The notes under the pieces: model-generated
What the model was told of the DNA's origin: nothing
Databases searched by the model: none
What the model saw: the letters and a program-made list of their open reading frames with translations, nothing else
Translations under genes and position numbers: made by a program
Assembly (NCBI GenBank): GCA_023213315.1
Contig: JAKCPI010025584.1
Coordinates: 1-64,000, forward strand
Direction: 5' to 3'
DNA: 64,000 bases
From: Euborellia annulipes
Lineage: Eukaryota; Arthropoda; Insecta; Dermaptera; Anisolabididae
In this document: one piece after another, positions 46,371 to 58,784 of the stretch
Numbering within the stretch: the first letter of the stretch is position 1
Layout of the letters: each line of letters opens with the position of its first letter

Positions 46371-47234
46371 TGAAATTTAGTATTAAATAGAAATAAAACC
46401 GTATTTCAGTTCTAGTTAATGTAATTTCTACAAAATTTAATTTTTATTAAACAACCTCTTGAAATATCTAATTCATTAAATATTCGGGTCACTTTTTTTT
46501 TCCAAATGATTTTTTTTTTAAATTCATTTCTGCATACTTAAAATTGAATAATATTAATTTTTCGCGTTATTTATAAAAAAAAAAAAACCTTTATAAATAT
46601 AAATAAAAATAAAAAAAACATAGGTAAAGATATAATAAATAATTATATATCATGTTTTTTAATATTATGATTTTTTTCATCTCCATCGGTTTTTATTTTG
46701 CGTCCTTTAATCTTTATGATTAGAACTTTAAATTTATTAAACAGAGTAGTTTACAAGGGTAAAAATAATAAAAAAAAAAAAAGCTTTATTTGTTCGCGAC
46801 TATAATATAGAATATAAATAGCTTTTTTATATATAATTTTAAAATCACAATTAACTGTATCTCATCTCATTTCGGATTAATTTTCACAAAAGTTACTAAC
46901 GTTTTACCTACATTTAGTATAAGCGGATCAGACGGATTAAAAGGTTTCTAAAAGTATCCTATAATACCTTAAGTGAAGCGAGAAGCCTTAAAACAATCTA
47001 AAACTGAATGTCGTGCTTTCCTTTACCGAACATTATTTTTATATTATATACAGAAATACACGTTTTTATGTCTGTTTCTTTTTGTACAAAATATTTTAAC
47101 AAATTTGATAAGTAAGAGGAATTTATTTCAGTAGGCCTACTTTTTTTTTTTATTTTCTTCTTATTTTTTTTTTACTTAAGAAAGAAATATTACTGTTCTA
47201 AGGAGATTTTGATATTTTATAAATTTAATATTTT
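46371..47234. other. AT-rich intergenic DNA
   Basis: No gene recognised. Confidence 0.6.
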
Positions 47235-47480
47235 ATTTTTAACTTATTCGGCAGTCGTTTTTAAGTACTGTGCTCTTGCTTCGACTCAATTGAACTAACC
47301 ACTAAAGGACATCTACGTGAAGTTAGTAGCATTTTATATGCAATGAAGTTAGCAACATATATTGATACAATCATTCCCATGAAGTTAGACACCATCAAAG
47401 CAAGTTTTTACATAAAGACGACAATTTCTTTAGATTCCGCCGTTCATCAGCACATTTATCTGAAAGAAACTAGACATAAT
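47235..47480 (-). repeat. LTR-like repeat, diverged copy
   Basis: On the minus strand it has TCTAACTTCATGGGAATGA, TATAAAATG, GGTTAGTTCAATTGAGTC and GCACAGTACTTAAAAACG in the same order as 61740-61860. TATA box, then a start-site-like GTTAGTTCA(C/A)TTGAGTC, then an AATAAA-like signal suggests an LTR; ends not defined. Confidence 0.5.
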
Positions 47481-49042
47481 TTTTTGATCCAGTAATATTA
47501 CTTTCTTGAGTAAAATAACCTCCCCCCCGAAAATTTTCAAATCTATATTATACATATATACGGGTATATAGGCAATATCTATATTTTTGTTTGAAAAAGT
47601 GCGTCGCATAAATAAAAGATAAAAAAATGAAATATATTAATATATAAATAATTTTTTAAAACAACTTGGGCTCAAGTGAAAACGGAAAAATTTGGTTTAA
47701 AAAAAAAAAATTTTAACGAAAATTTGTCTTTGGGAGGATGGCTCTGCGGCTGAGGGTATATCCGTTATTTTTAAAATATAAATATAATATATTTAATATA
47801 TATATATATATATATATAATATCTGTATGGGGGGGGGGGGGTATTAAAAATGAGTTCGGTCCCCCCAAAAAAAAATCCTATATACGCCCCCTGACACACT
47901 CCTAAAATAAAATATTTTAAACAGATTAGAAAATATAATACAAAATAAAGAAAGGGAGGAGTCCAACGTCGATCTCTTCCTTATATACGCCCCTGGAGTG
48001 TGTGTAATTTTACTGCCCCTGTTAGTCAAATTTTTTTTTTTAAATTTGCCACTCCTAAATAATTAACCTTCTGGACCCATTCCCGAAGTTCCGAAAATTA
48101 TATATATTGTAAAAAGAAATGTGGAAAAATTATAAAAACATATTTTATATTCTTTAAAATTTATTCAATTTTTTTTTTAAGCTTTCAAAAGAAATTAACC
48201 GAAATTTCTTTCAAATAACGATCTATTACTTCCATTCAAACATTTCCATATCATAGATTTATATATAAAAAAAAAAAAAAAAAATACTTGGATTTCGTTA
48301 TCTCAAGAGAAATTCAAGACCGTCTTGGGTTTGTCAATTTAGCTTTTTAAATTGATAATAGGGTAATTCAATTGAAATTTGTTATATTCTTTAGATAACG
48401 ACTTTTGAGTTCAATTCTATTCTTAATTCAAAAACCGAATGAAAGAATTAAACAAGGATTTTTCGGAATATTGTTGAAAATGTTTTTAAATGTGGTTTAG
48501 AATAATAGAAGACTGATTTTAAAGGTCATTCATTTTTCCAAGTCGTTTTTAATCGTATTTAAAATAACCAATTAAAATATGAATCAATATGCATGGAAAA
48601 AATTACGATTACCATCATCATGATTATAAATTATAATCAACAAAAACTAAATACAATTAAATATTAATTAAATTTTTATTTTTTTAAATAATAATTTAAA
48701 ACATTTCAGTATAAATAATTTTTTTTTTTAATAGGCTACTGATATTGAAAACAAATATCAGTATATGTTTGTCTGTGTGTGTGTGAACATCTGAGAGTTG
48801 GAGAGCCAAATCGAATCGATATTAAATTTTTTAAACTTAAACTTTTGGTAGAACTTGTGTAACTGGCTTCATCTAGGTCAACGCTAAAGGTTATGTGTTG
48901 TTTAAATCAATTTTTCAGGTGTTTTGAAATTAAAAAAAAAAAAAAAAAAATTATAAAGTTTAAAATCAACTTTATTTATTTTTTTGTTTTGTTTTATGTT
49001 TAATTTTTTTTTTTTTTTATATTAATATTTGACATAATATAA
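47481..49042. other. AT-rich intergenic DNA
   Basis: No gene recognised. 47820-48005 has G/C runs and two TATATACGCCCC phrases, perhaps a decayed MITE. Confidence 0.5.
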
Positions 49043-49575
49043 AAATCTGGTGCACAGCACACAACTTTCTCTTACATTTGGTAATTGAAACTTGTGTTCT
49101 GTGCTTTTTACACCAGAGTTTTTGTGTCCGACAGTATGGTACATTTGAATTCAAGATGTATTTATAAACAAAAAAAAATATTTATATTTTGTTACCATGC
49201 CAACCATTTATCTTATCTTTCCTATGAATTACTAGAGTAAAGTGTGCTTCAAACAATTTCAAGGGCAAAATGAAAATATACATTTTAAAGCGCATCTAAA
49301 AAAATAATTGATTTTTGAATTTTAATCAAAATCGTAACAGAGCGAATTTTGAGAAAATCGAAACAAAAAAAAAAAAAAAGTAAAAAAAAAAACTGAAATT
49401 TCTTCAGTAAAGTACTAGTACTCTTTGGCCAAGTTTGTTCAATAGCTTCGTTTTACGTGCCAGGGGGTATCTAAGTTGAATATTAAATTTCAACCTCCTA
49501 GATCTTTCTCTAGCAGCGCCGGGATAAATTTTAAAAACCCTCCTCCCCCCCCCCTTTATATTAGTAAGAGAAAGT
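49043..49575 (+). repeat. R1 dispersed repeat, first of a head-to-tail pair
   Basis: Left palindrome arm partly lost; body complete to GTGCCAGGGGGTATC, then a short unrelated patch and the closing GTAAGAGAAAGTAA. The next copy starts 8-10 bases later in the same orientation. Confidence 0.75.
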
Positions 49576-49582
49576 AATAAAA

Positions 49583-50236
49583 TAAAAATCTGGTGGGACT
49601 GTCTACGAGTGACAAGCACAGCATACAACTTTCGATTTCCGAATGTAAGAGAAAGTTGTGTGCTGTGCTTGTCACACCAGATTTTTTGTGTCGACTTATA
49701 TTTAGTTTCCGACAGTACGGTACATCAAGATCATTTCAAGATGCAAAATTTATATGGGAAAAAATTAATATTTATATTTTGTTACCATACCAACCATTTC
49801 TTCTATCTTTCCTATGAAATACAAGAGTAAAGTTGTCTTCAGAAAATGTCTATGGCAAAATGAGAATATACATTTTAAAGAGCATCTAAAAAAAATAATT
49901 GATTTTCGAATTTTAAACAAAATCGTTGGAACGAATTTTAAGAAAAAAAAACTGAAAAATTACATAAGTAAAGTACTTGTACTCTTTGGCCGATTTTGTT
50001 CAAAAGCTTCGTGTTACGTGCCAGGGGGGTACCTAACTTAAATAAAAAATTCCAACCTCCTGGCTTTTTTCGTTCTTGAGATATTTTGATCACAGACAGA
50101 CAGACCATGTCGCGAAACCTCTTTTTTGGATTTTAGGGGACCTCAAAATGTGTATATACATCAAAATCTTGACATCGAATTTTTGACATTAATCCAATAC
50201 TTTCTATATATTTCATATACAGGGTAAGAAAAAGTA
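49583..50236 (+). repeat. R1 dispersed repeat, second of pair
   Basis: Palindrome at 49587-49684 with long, nearly perfect arms; full body with GTACTTGTACTCTTTGGCC and ACAGACAGACAGACC; closing hairpin with GGGTAAGAAAAAGTAA. Confidence 0.85.
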
Positions 50237-50879
50237 AAAAAGATGAATAAAGCCATTTTGACGTATACAAAACAAAGAAATATAATTGCCACGCTTGGTT
50301 TTAGGTTGTTATGGCGGTCTTTGCCGTATGTTTAGTCCCAAGGTGAATTCACAAACAATAATGAGGTTGCATGGTGTTGTTCCAAAACTGATTCCGGAGG
50401 TTCTTCACCCTCGGTATTTATTATATCGTGAACCATTGTATCAACTTTCAAGGCAACTAAGTAAAGCCAGTATGTTCCTTATGTATCACTATTTATTCTG
50501 TTAATTTCATTCCATTAAACCATTTGTCAAACCGACATCATTTCCACTTTCATTTGGACGACACTTATAATAATTCAAAAGCAAAGTCAATTAAATTTTT
50601 AACCATAATAAATGAGCCTCCTTCCAAACAACTGCTCTAAGTAGGACAGTCGTCAGGGAAAATATATTAATATATAAAAAAATAATAATAATAGAAATAT
50701 AGAGATTGGGAATACACTATAACACAGCGTTATTATGTGAATTATTATTAAAAAATTTTATTTTTAAATATTTTTTTTTATTAATATTAAATTATATATT
50801 TCATATACGGTTCAGTGAAGAAAAATCATTTAATTAATGATCATTAATTCAAACAACCGAAAAAGATGGAGTCAATTTT
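50237..50879. other. Intergenic DNA with an unassigned frame
   Basis: A 72-residue plus-strand frame at 50286-50504 (LVLGCYGGLCRMFSPK, then VVPKLIPEVLHPRYLL) has the look of an armadillo-type helix pair, but I cannot support a family. The remainder is AT-rich. Confidence 0.3.
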
Positions 50880-51026
50880 TAAAATCGTTACACGGACAGA
50901 CAAACCCACTTTTTTGAACTCTGGGGACCTTAGAACATATATATCCATCAAAATCTAGACATCGATTTTTTGACATTTTTGACTTTCTCTCTCTATATAT
51001 TTCATATATAGGGTAAGAGAAAGTAA
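50880..51026 (+). repeat. R1 dispersed repeat, distal end
   Basis: GACAGACAAACCCACTTTTTTG through the AT hairpin with GGGTAAGAGAAAGTAA; proximal parts are absent. Confidence 0.7.
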
Positions 51027-51053
51027 TTAATTAAATTCAAATAGCCGACTGCA

Positions 51054-51124
51054 GTACTGTGGTCTAGTGATAGGGTAAGTCGAGTACATATCGTCAGATG
51101 CTTTGGTTCGACTCCCGGCGTTAC
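51054..51124 (+). repeat. tRNA-like SINE head
   Basis: GTACTGTGGTCTAGTGATAG (box A region) and GGTTCGACTCCCGGCG (box B), 71 nt apart end to end, similar to the tRNA-Cys-like unit at 24955 but diverged in the anticodon arm. Confidence 0.6.
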
Positions 51125-51159
51125 CTAAGTACCACCATTTTATAATTAACTATCGCAAG

Positions 51160-51449
51160 CCCGCCTTCGGCGGGTTTCCCTCCCGGGGGTGCGCCCCGGT
51201 CCCCTCCTCCCCCTCCGCGGGGGGGTTTTTTTTTTTTCTATTTTGGGTTTTTTTTTTTGAGTTGGAATGTTTTGGGGGGGAGGGATGTTTTTTCTAGCGA
51301 GGGGGGGGGGGGGGGGGGGAAAAAAAAAAGGAGTATGTTTTTTTTTTTAGTGTTTTTATCTCTTCCCCTTTCCTTTTTTCTTTTTTCTTTCCTCCCCCCC
51401 CCCCCCCCCTCCCCATGTGGGGGGGGGGGTTTGGGACATAGAGAAAAAC

Positions 51450-51495
<46 letters not shown>

Positions 51496-51500
51496 TTTTA
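51160..51500. other. Homopolymer-dominated block
   Basis: Runs of G (up to about 20), C (up to about 14), T (about 37) and A follow one another with little other sequence. The two overlapping 64-82 residue frames here (51103-51297, 51257-51505) are pure artefacts of the runs. Either a genuine low-complexity tract or a sequencing or consensus failure. Confidence 0.7.
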
Positions 51501-51901
51501 TATAATTAATTTTTTAAAATATTTAAAAATAAATATTACTATTCTTTTTTTTTTAATTTTATTATAAAAATATTTTTATATTAAAATAATAATATATACA
51601 TAGTAAATTGTTTGAAATTTTCATTTTATTTTCTTTAGAATTTATTTCATACTAACGATAATGAAATTTATTCTTAATACCACCCCCTCCCTCCCCCCAA
51701 CCGGCTACGACCGTGACCCAGAGTGTCAATACTTGTTTCATTCTTTTAGAGAGCCTTGTCGTTAACAAGTTAGGTCAATCGACATATGAGGCGCCACTAA
51801 TCAAGAACGCCTTTGAGATAGGCAGATTCTTTACAGATCAGATATTTAAAAGGGATATTAACATTGCTTGATTCATAATGTTCATGTTTAGTTGTGCCCT
51901 T

Positions 51902-52062
51902 GACCTATGGCTCAGAGGTACAGCATTAGCTTCTGCTGCCAAAGGTCAAGGGTTCACATCCCGTCCCAGGCGAGAAATTCATTGATATCCAATTCAATTG
52001 AAATAAATAAGGAAGGGGGAGGGTCTAAATGGCCTCAAATGCCGGAAAGACCTTAAAAAAAT
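51902..52062 (+). mobile_element. tRNA-derived SINE
   Basis: Head 51902-51970: TATGGCTCAGAGG (box A) and GGGTTCACATCCC (box B), about 45 bases apart. The tail contains TCTAAATGGCCTCAAATGCC then GGAAAGACCTT and A runs. The same tail recurs inverted at 62427-62465 and 63391-63424, which defines it as a SINE family rather than a tRNA gene. Confidence 0.75.
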
Positions 52063-52999
52063 AATTAAAAAAAATTGTTGCAATACTAACTCCCTAATAC
52101 ATCATTATATTAATTTCTCCACCGCTCCTGGACCATGCAGTGTTTCTAAAAATTAACTAATGTGCATACGTGGGAGCTATAGAGGAACTGAAGGCCAATA
52201 AAATCAAATTAAATTCAAAATTATGGCATTTTAGCACTATAAGGAATTATTTAAGTAATAATAATAATAATTTAAGATAACTTTTTTTTTATTATTATTA
52301 AAAATTACTGGAAATAGATGTAAGTCAAGTCAAATAGATTTCAAAACACAAAATTCTTGCCTGATGGTTAAACTAAAATAATATTTGAATTCAGCATGAA
52401 AAATATTTCTAGAATCTCATATCTTTCTTTATTCTTGTTAAAGAAAAAAGTTCATTTTTTTCGACCAGTGAGTGTACTGGTGTTTTTTTTTTTTTTTTTT
52501 TTTGATGACGTTTTTGTTTATAATTTTGTTAATGATCAACAGATTTTTAATATCAAATGCTTTTTGGAAAGCCAAAGAATTATAGAATATCGTAAATATA
52601 TGTTTTTTTATTCAGGGATACTTAAAATTTTATTAGTGGTGACGAAAGCAAAAAAAAAAAAAAAAAAAAAAAAAACTGAAAAAATTTGATTTTTCTAAAT
52701 TTTAAGTCGTTTGCGGCACGACTAAATGACCTCCGATTGGGCCAAAACTTAAAATTTATATGTATTATAAATATCTGCATATTTTTAAAGCGTGTCGCCT
52801 TAAAAATATTTTGAACATTCTACATAAGAGCCGTTTTAGAGCACATTTTCTATTAAAATTTATTTTTTCTCTATATCTCTAAAACTGTGCCTTATGTGGA
52901 AAAACTGAAATGATATTTGATTTCAGCCCGAAAAATACTTTTTATCTTTATTCTTGTGAAAGTAAAAAAAGTTCATTTTTGTCGATTAGTGTTATTTTA
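52063..52999. other. AT-rich DNA with a diverged duplication
   Basis: 52370-52480 and 52905-52990 share ATATTTGA(A/T)TTCAGC, then CTTTATTCTTGT and AAAAAAGTTCATTTTT. The 97-residue frame at 52396-52689 ends in poly-Lys from an A run and is not supported. Confidence 0.5.
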
Positions 53000-53460
53000 A
53001 CAAAATATAAATATTTTCCCATGTTTATAAATTTTACATCTTGAAATTTTAATATATCGGCAAAAACTAAATTTATATGTCGACACAAAAATGTGGTGTG
53101 GCAAGCACAGAACACAATTTTCAATTACCGAGGGTAAGAGAAATTTAAAATTAAATATACAAATCAAATACTAGGCTATTTGTTTCAAAAGTTTTATTAA
53201 TTAAAAATTAACACTTAATACGTATTTCGACATCATCAGAAGGGGTTACATTCTTCGGATGATTACAAATAATTGTCGAAATATGTATCAAGTGTTAATT
53301 TCTAATTAATAAAACCTTTGAAACAAATAACCTAGTGTTTGATTTGCAAATTTAATTTTAATTTACAAAATTTTTCAATGAGAACTAAGGTAAAAGTTAG
53401 TAATAGAAACTTATGCGCTGTGGGATCACTCACACCAGATTTTTTATAACATAATAGTAT
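53000..53460 (-). repeat. R1 dispersed repeat split by a foldback
   Basis: The proximal body and left palindrome arm (53080-53140) and the right arm (53395-53440, ending CTCACACCAGATTTTT) are separated by a foldback. Confidence 0.65.
53141..53365. repeat. Foldback with opposed hammerhead-core-like motifs
   Basis: Arms of about 80 bp are inverted around 53250. The left arm on the minus strand reads TTCTGATGATGTCGAAATAC. The right arm reads TCGGATGA, an ACAA/TTGT stem, then CGAAATA. Inserted within the R1 palindrome. Confidence 0.6.
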
Positions 53461-54733
53461 AGGCTTAAATTCATGTTTGAAAACATTTCTAATTCAATCC
53501 ACTCTGCATTTCACTATTTCGGTTTTATATATGCCCTACACAACCACCATTAACTGTCAAGAGTTAATATTTACATTTCTTATACTTTTATTTATATTTT
53601 TAAATTACTTTTAAATAAATATTGATTACGAGATATAAAAAGTTTCTCTAAGGAAGATATCCCGAAATATATATCATAATTTTTTATCTTAGAAGATTAA
53701 ATTCGATTCAAATATGTTTTTACTGTTTATTTATTAATCCCCAGGAAAAATATATAAGATCTCAAAAAATATCACCTTGAAAATAGACAATCAAATAAAA
53801 GCTATATATATTTGAAGAAAATAGGTCCGCAGTTCTCGATATGTTTATTTACAATGTCTATTCAACTTGGGGTGTCTTCCTTGTTTGTGTTTCAGTCAAT
53901 AGATAAATAAATAAACAAAACACTAACGCAGTTTCATTGAGAAACAAAAATACACAACGTTCTCATTATTAGTATGTTGGAGTGTATTATGTTAATTTAA
54001 AGACTATTACCCGGGACAAAATAACATAGAGGCCCTAAGTGAGCTAAAACATAAACAACGTTATATATATTCGATTAAAGAGAAAAATATAGTGTTTTTA
54101 GATTCGAAATTAAAGAATAAAACAATTTTATTTTCTTTCTTTTTGTTAATATACTGTTAAATTTTTTGTAAAAGTATTATAAACTTTAATATAAGATTCC
54201 CTTTAGGCCTTAAAGAATGTCTGTCTTGAGGATTTCAAACTTTTGCAGCGGTTAATATAAGAGTCCCTTTGGCCCTAAAGAGACTGTGTTTCAGAAGCTG
54301 TCGTACGCCTTTTCAAAGTAAAAACACGGACTGATTTAGACTTTAAAACAAAGGTGAACTTGGAAAGTTTTCAAATGATAAAATTAGAAATTAATTTTTC
54401 TCATTTGCATCATATTTAGAAATTTGTTCAATTCATTAATTAAAAAAAATAGTGAGATGCGAAGGAAATCAGCCAGTAAAGAAGCCTCTATTGAATAAAT
54501 TAACTACACTGTAAAAAAAAATATGCATTTTCAATCGTTTTTCCATATACTTTTGTGCTTTAATTTTAATATACCCTGTTTTGTGAAATCAAATTCATAT
54601 TAAGTAAAAAAAAAAATATAAGTAGCTTAAAAAGTATGATATTCTTAACAAAGTAAGTAGTCGAGATGGTATAGGCGTCATAGGTATGAAGGGAAGAAAC
54701 CAAGAGCCCGAGTTCAAACCTCTAGAAGGATCT
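53461..54733. other. AT-rich intergenic DNA
   Basis: No gene recognised. The phrase TTAATATAAGA(G/T)TCCCTTT occurs at about 54189 and 54251, and a related one (TTAATATAACAGTCTCTTT) near 58076. Confidence 0.5.
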
Positions 54734-54913
54734 TTTTTGGAACGAAGTTCTTTAACGCGGCTTACGCAAGGCGAATTGGGAGAAAATGTAACGTAACAAA
54801 AATGCAATGCGTTCCCGAGCGAAGGCGTAGGAAGGCGAGATTAGCCGAAGTCTTGACGAGGCCACGCCCACATTCTCTTTCTCTTTATTTTCTTCTATCT
54901 ACCGAGGAACTTC
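54734..54913 (+). mobile_element. Small MITE-like element (CGAAGTTC ends)
   Basis: About 178 bp with inverted ends AACGAAGTTC and GAACTTCGTT; related to 34505-34748. No target duplication was settled. Confidence 0.65.
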
Positions 54914-54916
54914 GTT

Positions 54917-55305
54917 ATGTGTAATTTATTAAACATTTAATATGAAATATTTTATACATATCTAAGAAAATTTAACACAAATCCATATCATTTTAATAAT
55001 AAATAAAACAAAGACAAAAATGTTTATTTTCAATTTGTGAGACAAATCAACATAATTTTGAAATGTTTAGTTGGATATTGTTTAAAAATTTTGTTTTTAT
55101 AAGAATTTCCAATAAAATAGACAGAGAAAAACTGAAATGGAAAGATTATTTTAAAATTTTAGAAATTTGGGCTTAATTAAAAAATTTCCACATTTTGTCT
55201 TTGTTTAATTTAAATTGTAATTATTTATTAAAATGATATGGATTTGTGTTAAATTTACTTAAAAATATAAGTTATTTCATATTGAATGTTTAATAAATAC
55301 AGTAT
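54917..55305. repeat. AT-rich foldback
   Basis: Arms of roughly 105 bp: TTTATTAAACATTTAATATG... with AACACAAATCCATATCATTT on the left and the complement (AAATGATATGGATTTGTGTT...) on the right, separated by about 150 bp. Confidence 0.7.
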
Positions 55306-55934
55306 CATTAAGATAGATTAGAATAGGCTCTGTCATACTAAAATTAATATTATTTGCACAGCCAGCAAATTTGGATTAGTGACCCCAAATAATATTTCTT
55401 CTCTTTTCATCAAGCATGTTCTTTTTTTATATCTTTGTGTCGTTCACCCTGTTTTATTCTCCCTCAAAGAAGGAATAATAAATAATAGGCGAAGAAAGAG
55501 AAGGTCTTCATTTTAGCCCCAAACCGACAGACGTCCTGCCGACAGATCTCTAAAGTCCTTTGAGAACTTGAACTTTTCACATTTCTATATGGAGAAAGAG
55601 GAGCTCAATCCCTAATGGTGGAATATTTATTTTATAAAAAATAAATAATAAAAAAAAATGTTGCTTTTATAATTCTCTTGAACTTATGTAGTACGAGGAA
55701 AATTATTAATAAATCATAAATACAATAGACTTTACATTTCATTTTTAAACTTACATGATTTTTCGAAGGACCCGTGTCAACCAATATGTTAAAAATATTT
55801 TCTTGGAAATTCAGAGAAGCGGGGGACTAATGCCAGCACGAGAGAACGTTTTGATTGAAAATTTTTTTGAGTTAATAGCTGGGTAGGAGAGGTGAACGTG
55901 GTTTTGTGGGTCAAACACGATTTATCTTTACGTT
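55306..55934. other. Intergenic DNA
   Basis: Nothing recognised. Confidence 0.5.
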
Positions 55935-56218
55935 GTGGGCGAGCACCGAGTTTTGACCGCCACGCATCAATCTAACAGATTGACTGGGTCCAAACTCACG
56001 ATCCGATCTTTCGATAGTGGGCGAGCACGCGCCAGTTTTGACCGCCACGCATCAATCTAACAGATTGGACTGCGGTCCAAACTCACGGACTGATCTTTTC
56101 GTTAGTGAGCAAGCGACAGTTTTGACCGCCACGCATCAATCTAACAGATTGGACTGCGGTCCGAACTCACGCCTGATCTTTTCGTTAGTGGACAAGCGAC
56201 AGTTTTGACCGCCCCGGA
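55935..56218 (+). repeat. 84-bp tandem array
   Basis: GTTTTGACCGCCACGCATC starts near 55950, 56035 and 56119; the last unit (56202) begins GTTTTGACCGCC. Spacing is 85, 84 and 83 bp. Units include TCTAACAGATTGGACTGCGG. The 63-residue frame at 56017-56208 is repeat-derived. Confidence 0.85.
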
Positions 56219-57002
56219 CCATCTCTTTAAGTCGCGATTTTTGGAGGGGGTAGGGGAGGACATGTTACTTCAAAAATTTTTTTACAAATTTATTTTTTTG
56301 ACCATTTAAAGAAAATAAGTTATACCTCCCCCTATTAATTAATTAAGCTATTAATATGTTCTAAAATATTTTAGTTAATCACCATTCACAAAAACAAATT
56401 TATTATTATTATTTTTTTTTAAATATCATTTAAGGTCATGGCAAATCAGGATACAAATATTATATAGACCCTATCATTTTACTCGGGAGAAAGTCTAGTT
56501 TCTGAATATACAAAAAAATTATAGGTTATGTAAGAAAAAATATTGGCCCTCTTCTAGAGCGCCCCCTAATGGTCCGATGTTTACCAAAAGCTTTTCAGTT
56601 CTTGACCTTACATCTAGTTTATGTGTGCAAAATACCACAGACATACACACAGACACACAGACATCATTCCAAAAACTACTTAAATGGACTCAGGGAACCT
56701 TAAATCCTATTTTGGCAGCTTCAGAATCAGATAATTAAAGATTTTATTTAAAGGAGAAGAAAGGATTAATTACTTTTTTTTTAAATAATTTTCTATTTCC
56801 ATTTTTCTTGGAAATTCCAATGGCTTCTTGACTTGATCTGTCTAGTCGGCAGGCAAAACTTTCGTCAAGACGAAAGTCCACGGATTTGGTCAAATCAGCG
56901 GTTAAAACTGCGCGTCCAAAGATTTTGCCCATACACGTAGGTTTGGCCCGTGGCGGGCCAACTATACGGGTTTATCTGCGGGTTTTGCCTTTACGTTTGT
57001 GA
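56219..57002. other. Intergenic DNA
   Basis: 56590-56715 has the CAGACATACACACAGAC architecture of noncoding repeats seen elsewhere. 56880-57000 contains diverged phrases of the next array. Confidence 0.45.
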
Positions 57003-57272
57003 GTGATGACGGTTTTAACCGTGGCAGTTTTAGCGGCCCGCAGACTGGTCCGCCCCGGTCCAACCCGACAGATCAAACTCTCCGTTTTTTTAAACGAAAT
57101 TGATAATGACGGTTTTAACCGTGGCGGATCGACCCGACAGATTGGTCCGCCCCGGTCCAACCCGACAGATCAAACTCTCCACTTTTTTAAGCCAAATTGA
57201 TAACGAAAGTTTTAACCGTGGCGGATCGACCCGACAGATTGGACCGCCCCGGTCAAAACCGACAGTTCTACT
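57003..57272 (+). repeat. 97-100-bp tandem array, related to the 84-bp array
   Basis: GGTTTTAACCGTGGC-type starts at 57011, 57111 and 57208 (spacing 100 and 97). Units contain CCCGACAGATTGGTCCGCCC. The shared order (GTTTTRACCG, CAGATTGG, CGGTCCAA) links it to the 55.9 kb array. Frames here are repeat-derived. Confidence 0.85.
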
Positions 57273-57606
57273 CTCGTGTATGCCCAGCTAATGTTTCTAA
57301 AACCTTTCCCCACTCCTCACACATGCGCTCTCTGGGGGGGGGGTTGTTTGGCTCCAGACTGACATTCTCTTGAGGTGTCCTAACATCAAAGGGTGTTTAT
57401 TTGGGTAGATGTAGATAAATTCAAGGTATGAGAGGTACTACTGAGATGCTGGGAACATAAATCAACTAAATTTATGATCTCTTCGGCTGATTGTGTTTTT
57501 TCACAACTTTATTTAATTTTAAAGCTCTTGGTTTACCGAAACGCTCAAGAGGAAAAAATGTTGTATAGAGTGTCAGATGCTCGGACTGTGATGGTAGTTT
57601 TTTGTA

Positions 57607-57640
57607 TTGATGATGACCAGGCGTGATGCCGGTCGAAATA
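57607..57640 (+). other. Hammerhead-core-like motif
   Basis: TTGATGATGACC, loop, GGTCGAAATA: ACC/GGT stem between the two conserved boxes. Confidence 0.35.
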
Positions 57641-58784
57641 TTTACAAATTAAATTGAAGTGAGAGGCGTCCACTAGCAGCTGGTTTTATTCTCCGCTTCC
57701 TTCTATATAGTTTAATTTTAAAAACAATTAATTCGCCCCCACAACCGAAATGACTTTTCCTACACTTATAGATAAACAAATTAATTAATTACTCTTTTAT
57801 TCTTTAGTGAGGTGATGTCATTTCATTTAGGTGATTTCCCAAGTTTCGGATCTACTGATTTAGAATAGGACATAATTATGTCATATTTTAATTAAGATTG
57901 ATGACGTGTGTTTATAATTAGAATCGAATTGTTTTTACCTTGTAAATTACTGTAATGAATTCTAAAATTTTCTTATTTTTTTTTTGTTATACTTTTGAAA
58001 AAAGAGATCTCATGGGACTCTTAATTAAATTTAAATTTCCTTGCTACTCAGGCTGTCTTCTAAACTTTACAACGGTTAATATAACAGTCTCTTTAGCCTT
58101 AAAGCAGCTATTCACCTCCAAGTTCGATAAATGGATATCCATTATTAAAAAAAAAAAACTTGGAGGACATTTTTCTTAACCGCGGTTCACATTATTCAAG
58201 TTAAATACATAAAATTGTCTGATGTTATTCATTTATATTTAAAAAAAATTCAAATTTTATATTCAACAAAATTCTTTCTTTTTTTTTTGTCTCAGGATTT
58301 TTGCTGCCCCTAACATGCTATTAAAAATCCATCCCAAGACGACAAAGGAATAAAGATTATATATACACCGCTTTCAAATAAATTGGTCCATTTTTTTAAA
58401 ATAAATGTTAGGTCTGACAAATTCAATTCATTTTTCTCAAGATCCTCTTTCCACGGTTTCCTTTCGTCTTTGAGCTCCCATAAAATGATATTAAATATTT
58501 AAAGGATAATCGGATAAAAAAAACCCAAGGTTATTTCAAAATTATTTCTAAATAAATCGAAGGTTAATTTTCTCTAAAGGTAAATAAAATCCTATTGTTA
58601 AAAGACGTACAAAAGTTTGTTGCGACCTTTGATCTATTTGATATTTAATTTAAAAATGTTACAGCCTTAAGGAAAATATCAATATATCTCTTTATTTTTT
58701 AATTTTCACTTAATAAAAAATTATATTATTTCATATATTGAAAGAAAAATGAGTCAAGTACACACTGGATTAGAATATTGGATC
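57641..58784. other. AT-rich intergenic DNA
   Basis: No gene recognised. A short hairpin (CCTCCAAGTT...AACTTGGAGG) spans 58117-58166. Confidence 0.5.

Noticed and set aside
50286..50504. Armadillo-repeat gene fragment
   Set aside because: The frame has a suggestive helical pattern only; no motif firm enough to name, and no neighbouring exon.
51103..51505. Poly-Phe and poly-Pro proteins
   Set aside because: Generated by homopolymer runs.
56017..57291. Repeat proteins with RPGPTRQI or RLDCGPNSR units
   Set aside because: They are translations of the tandem arrays; frame is not kept across all units.
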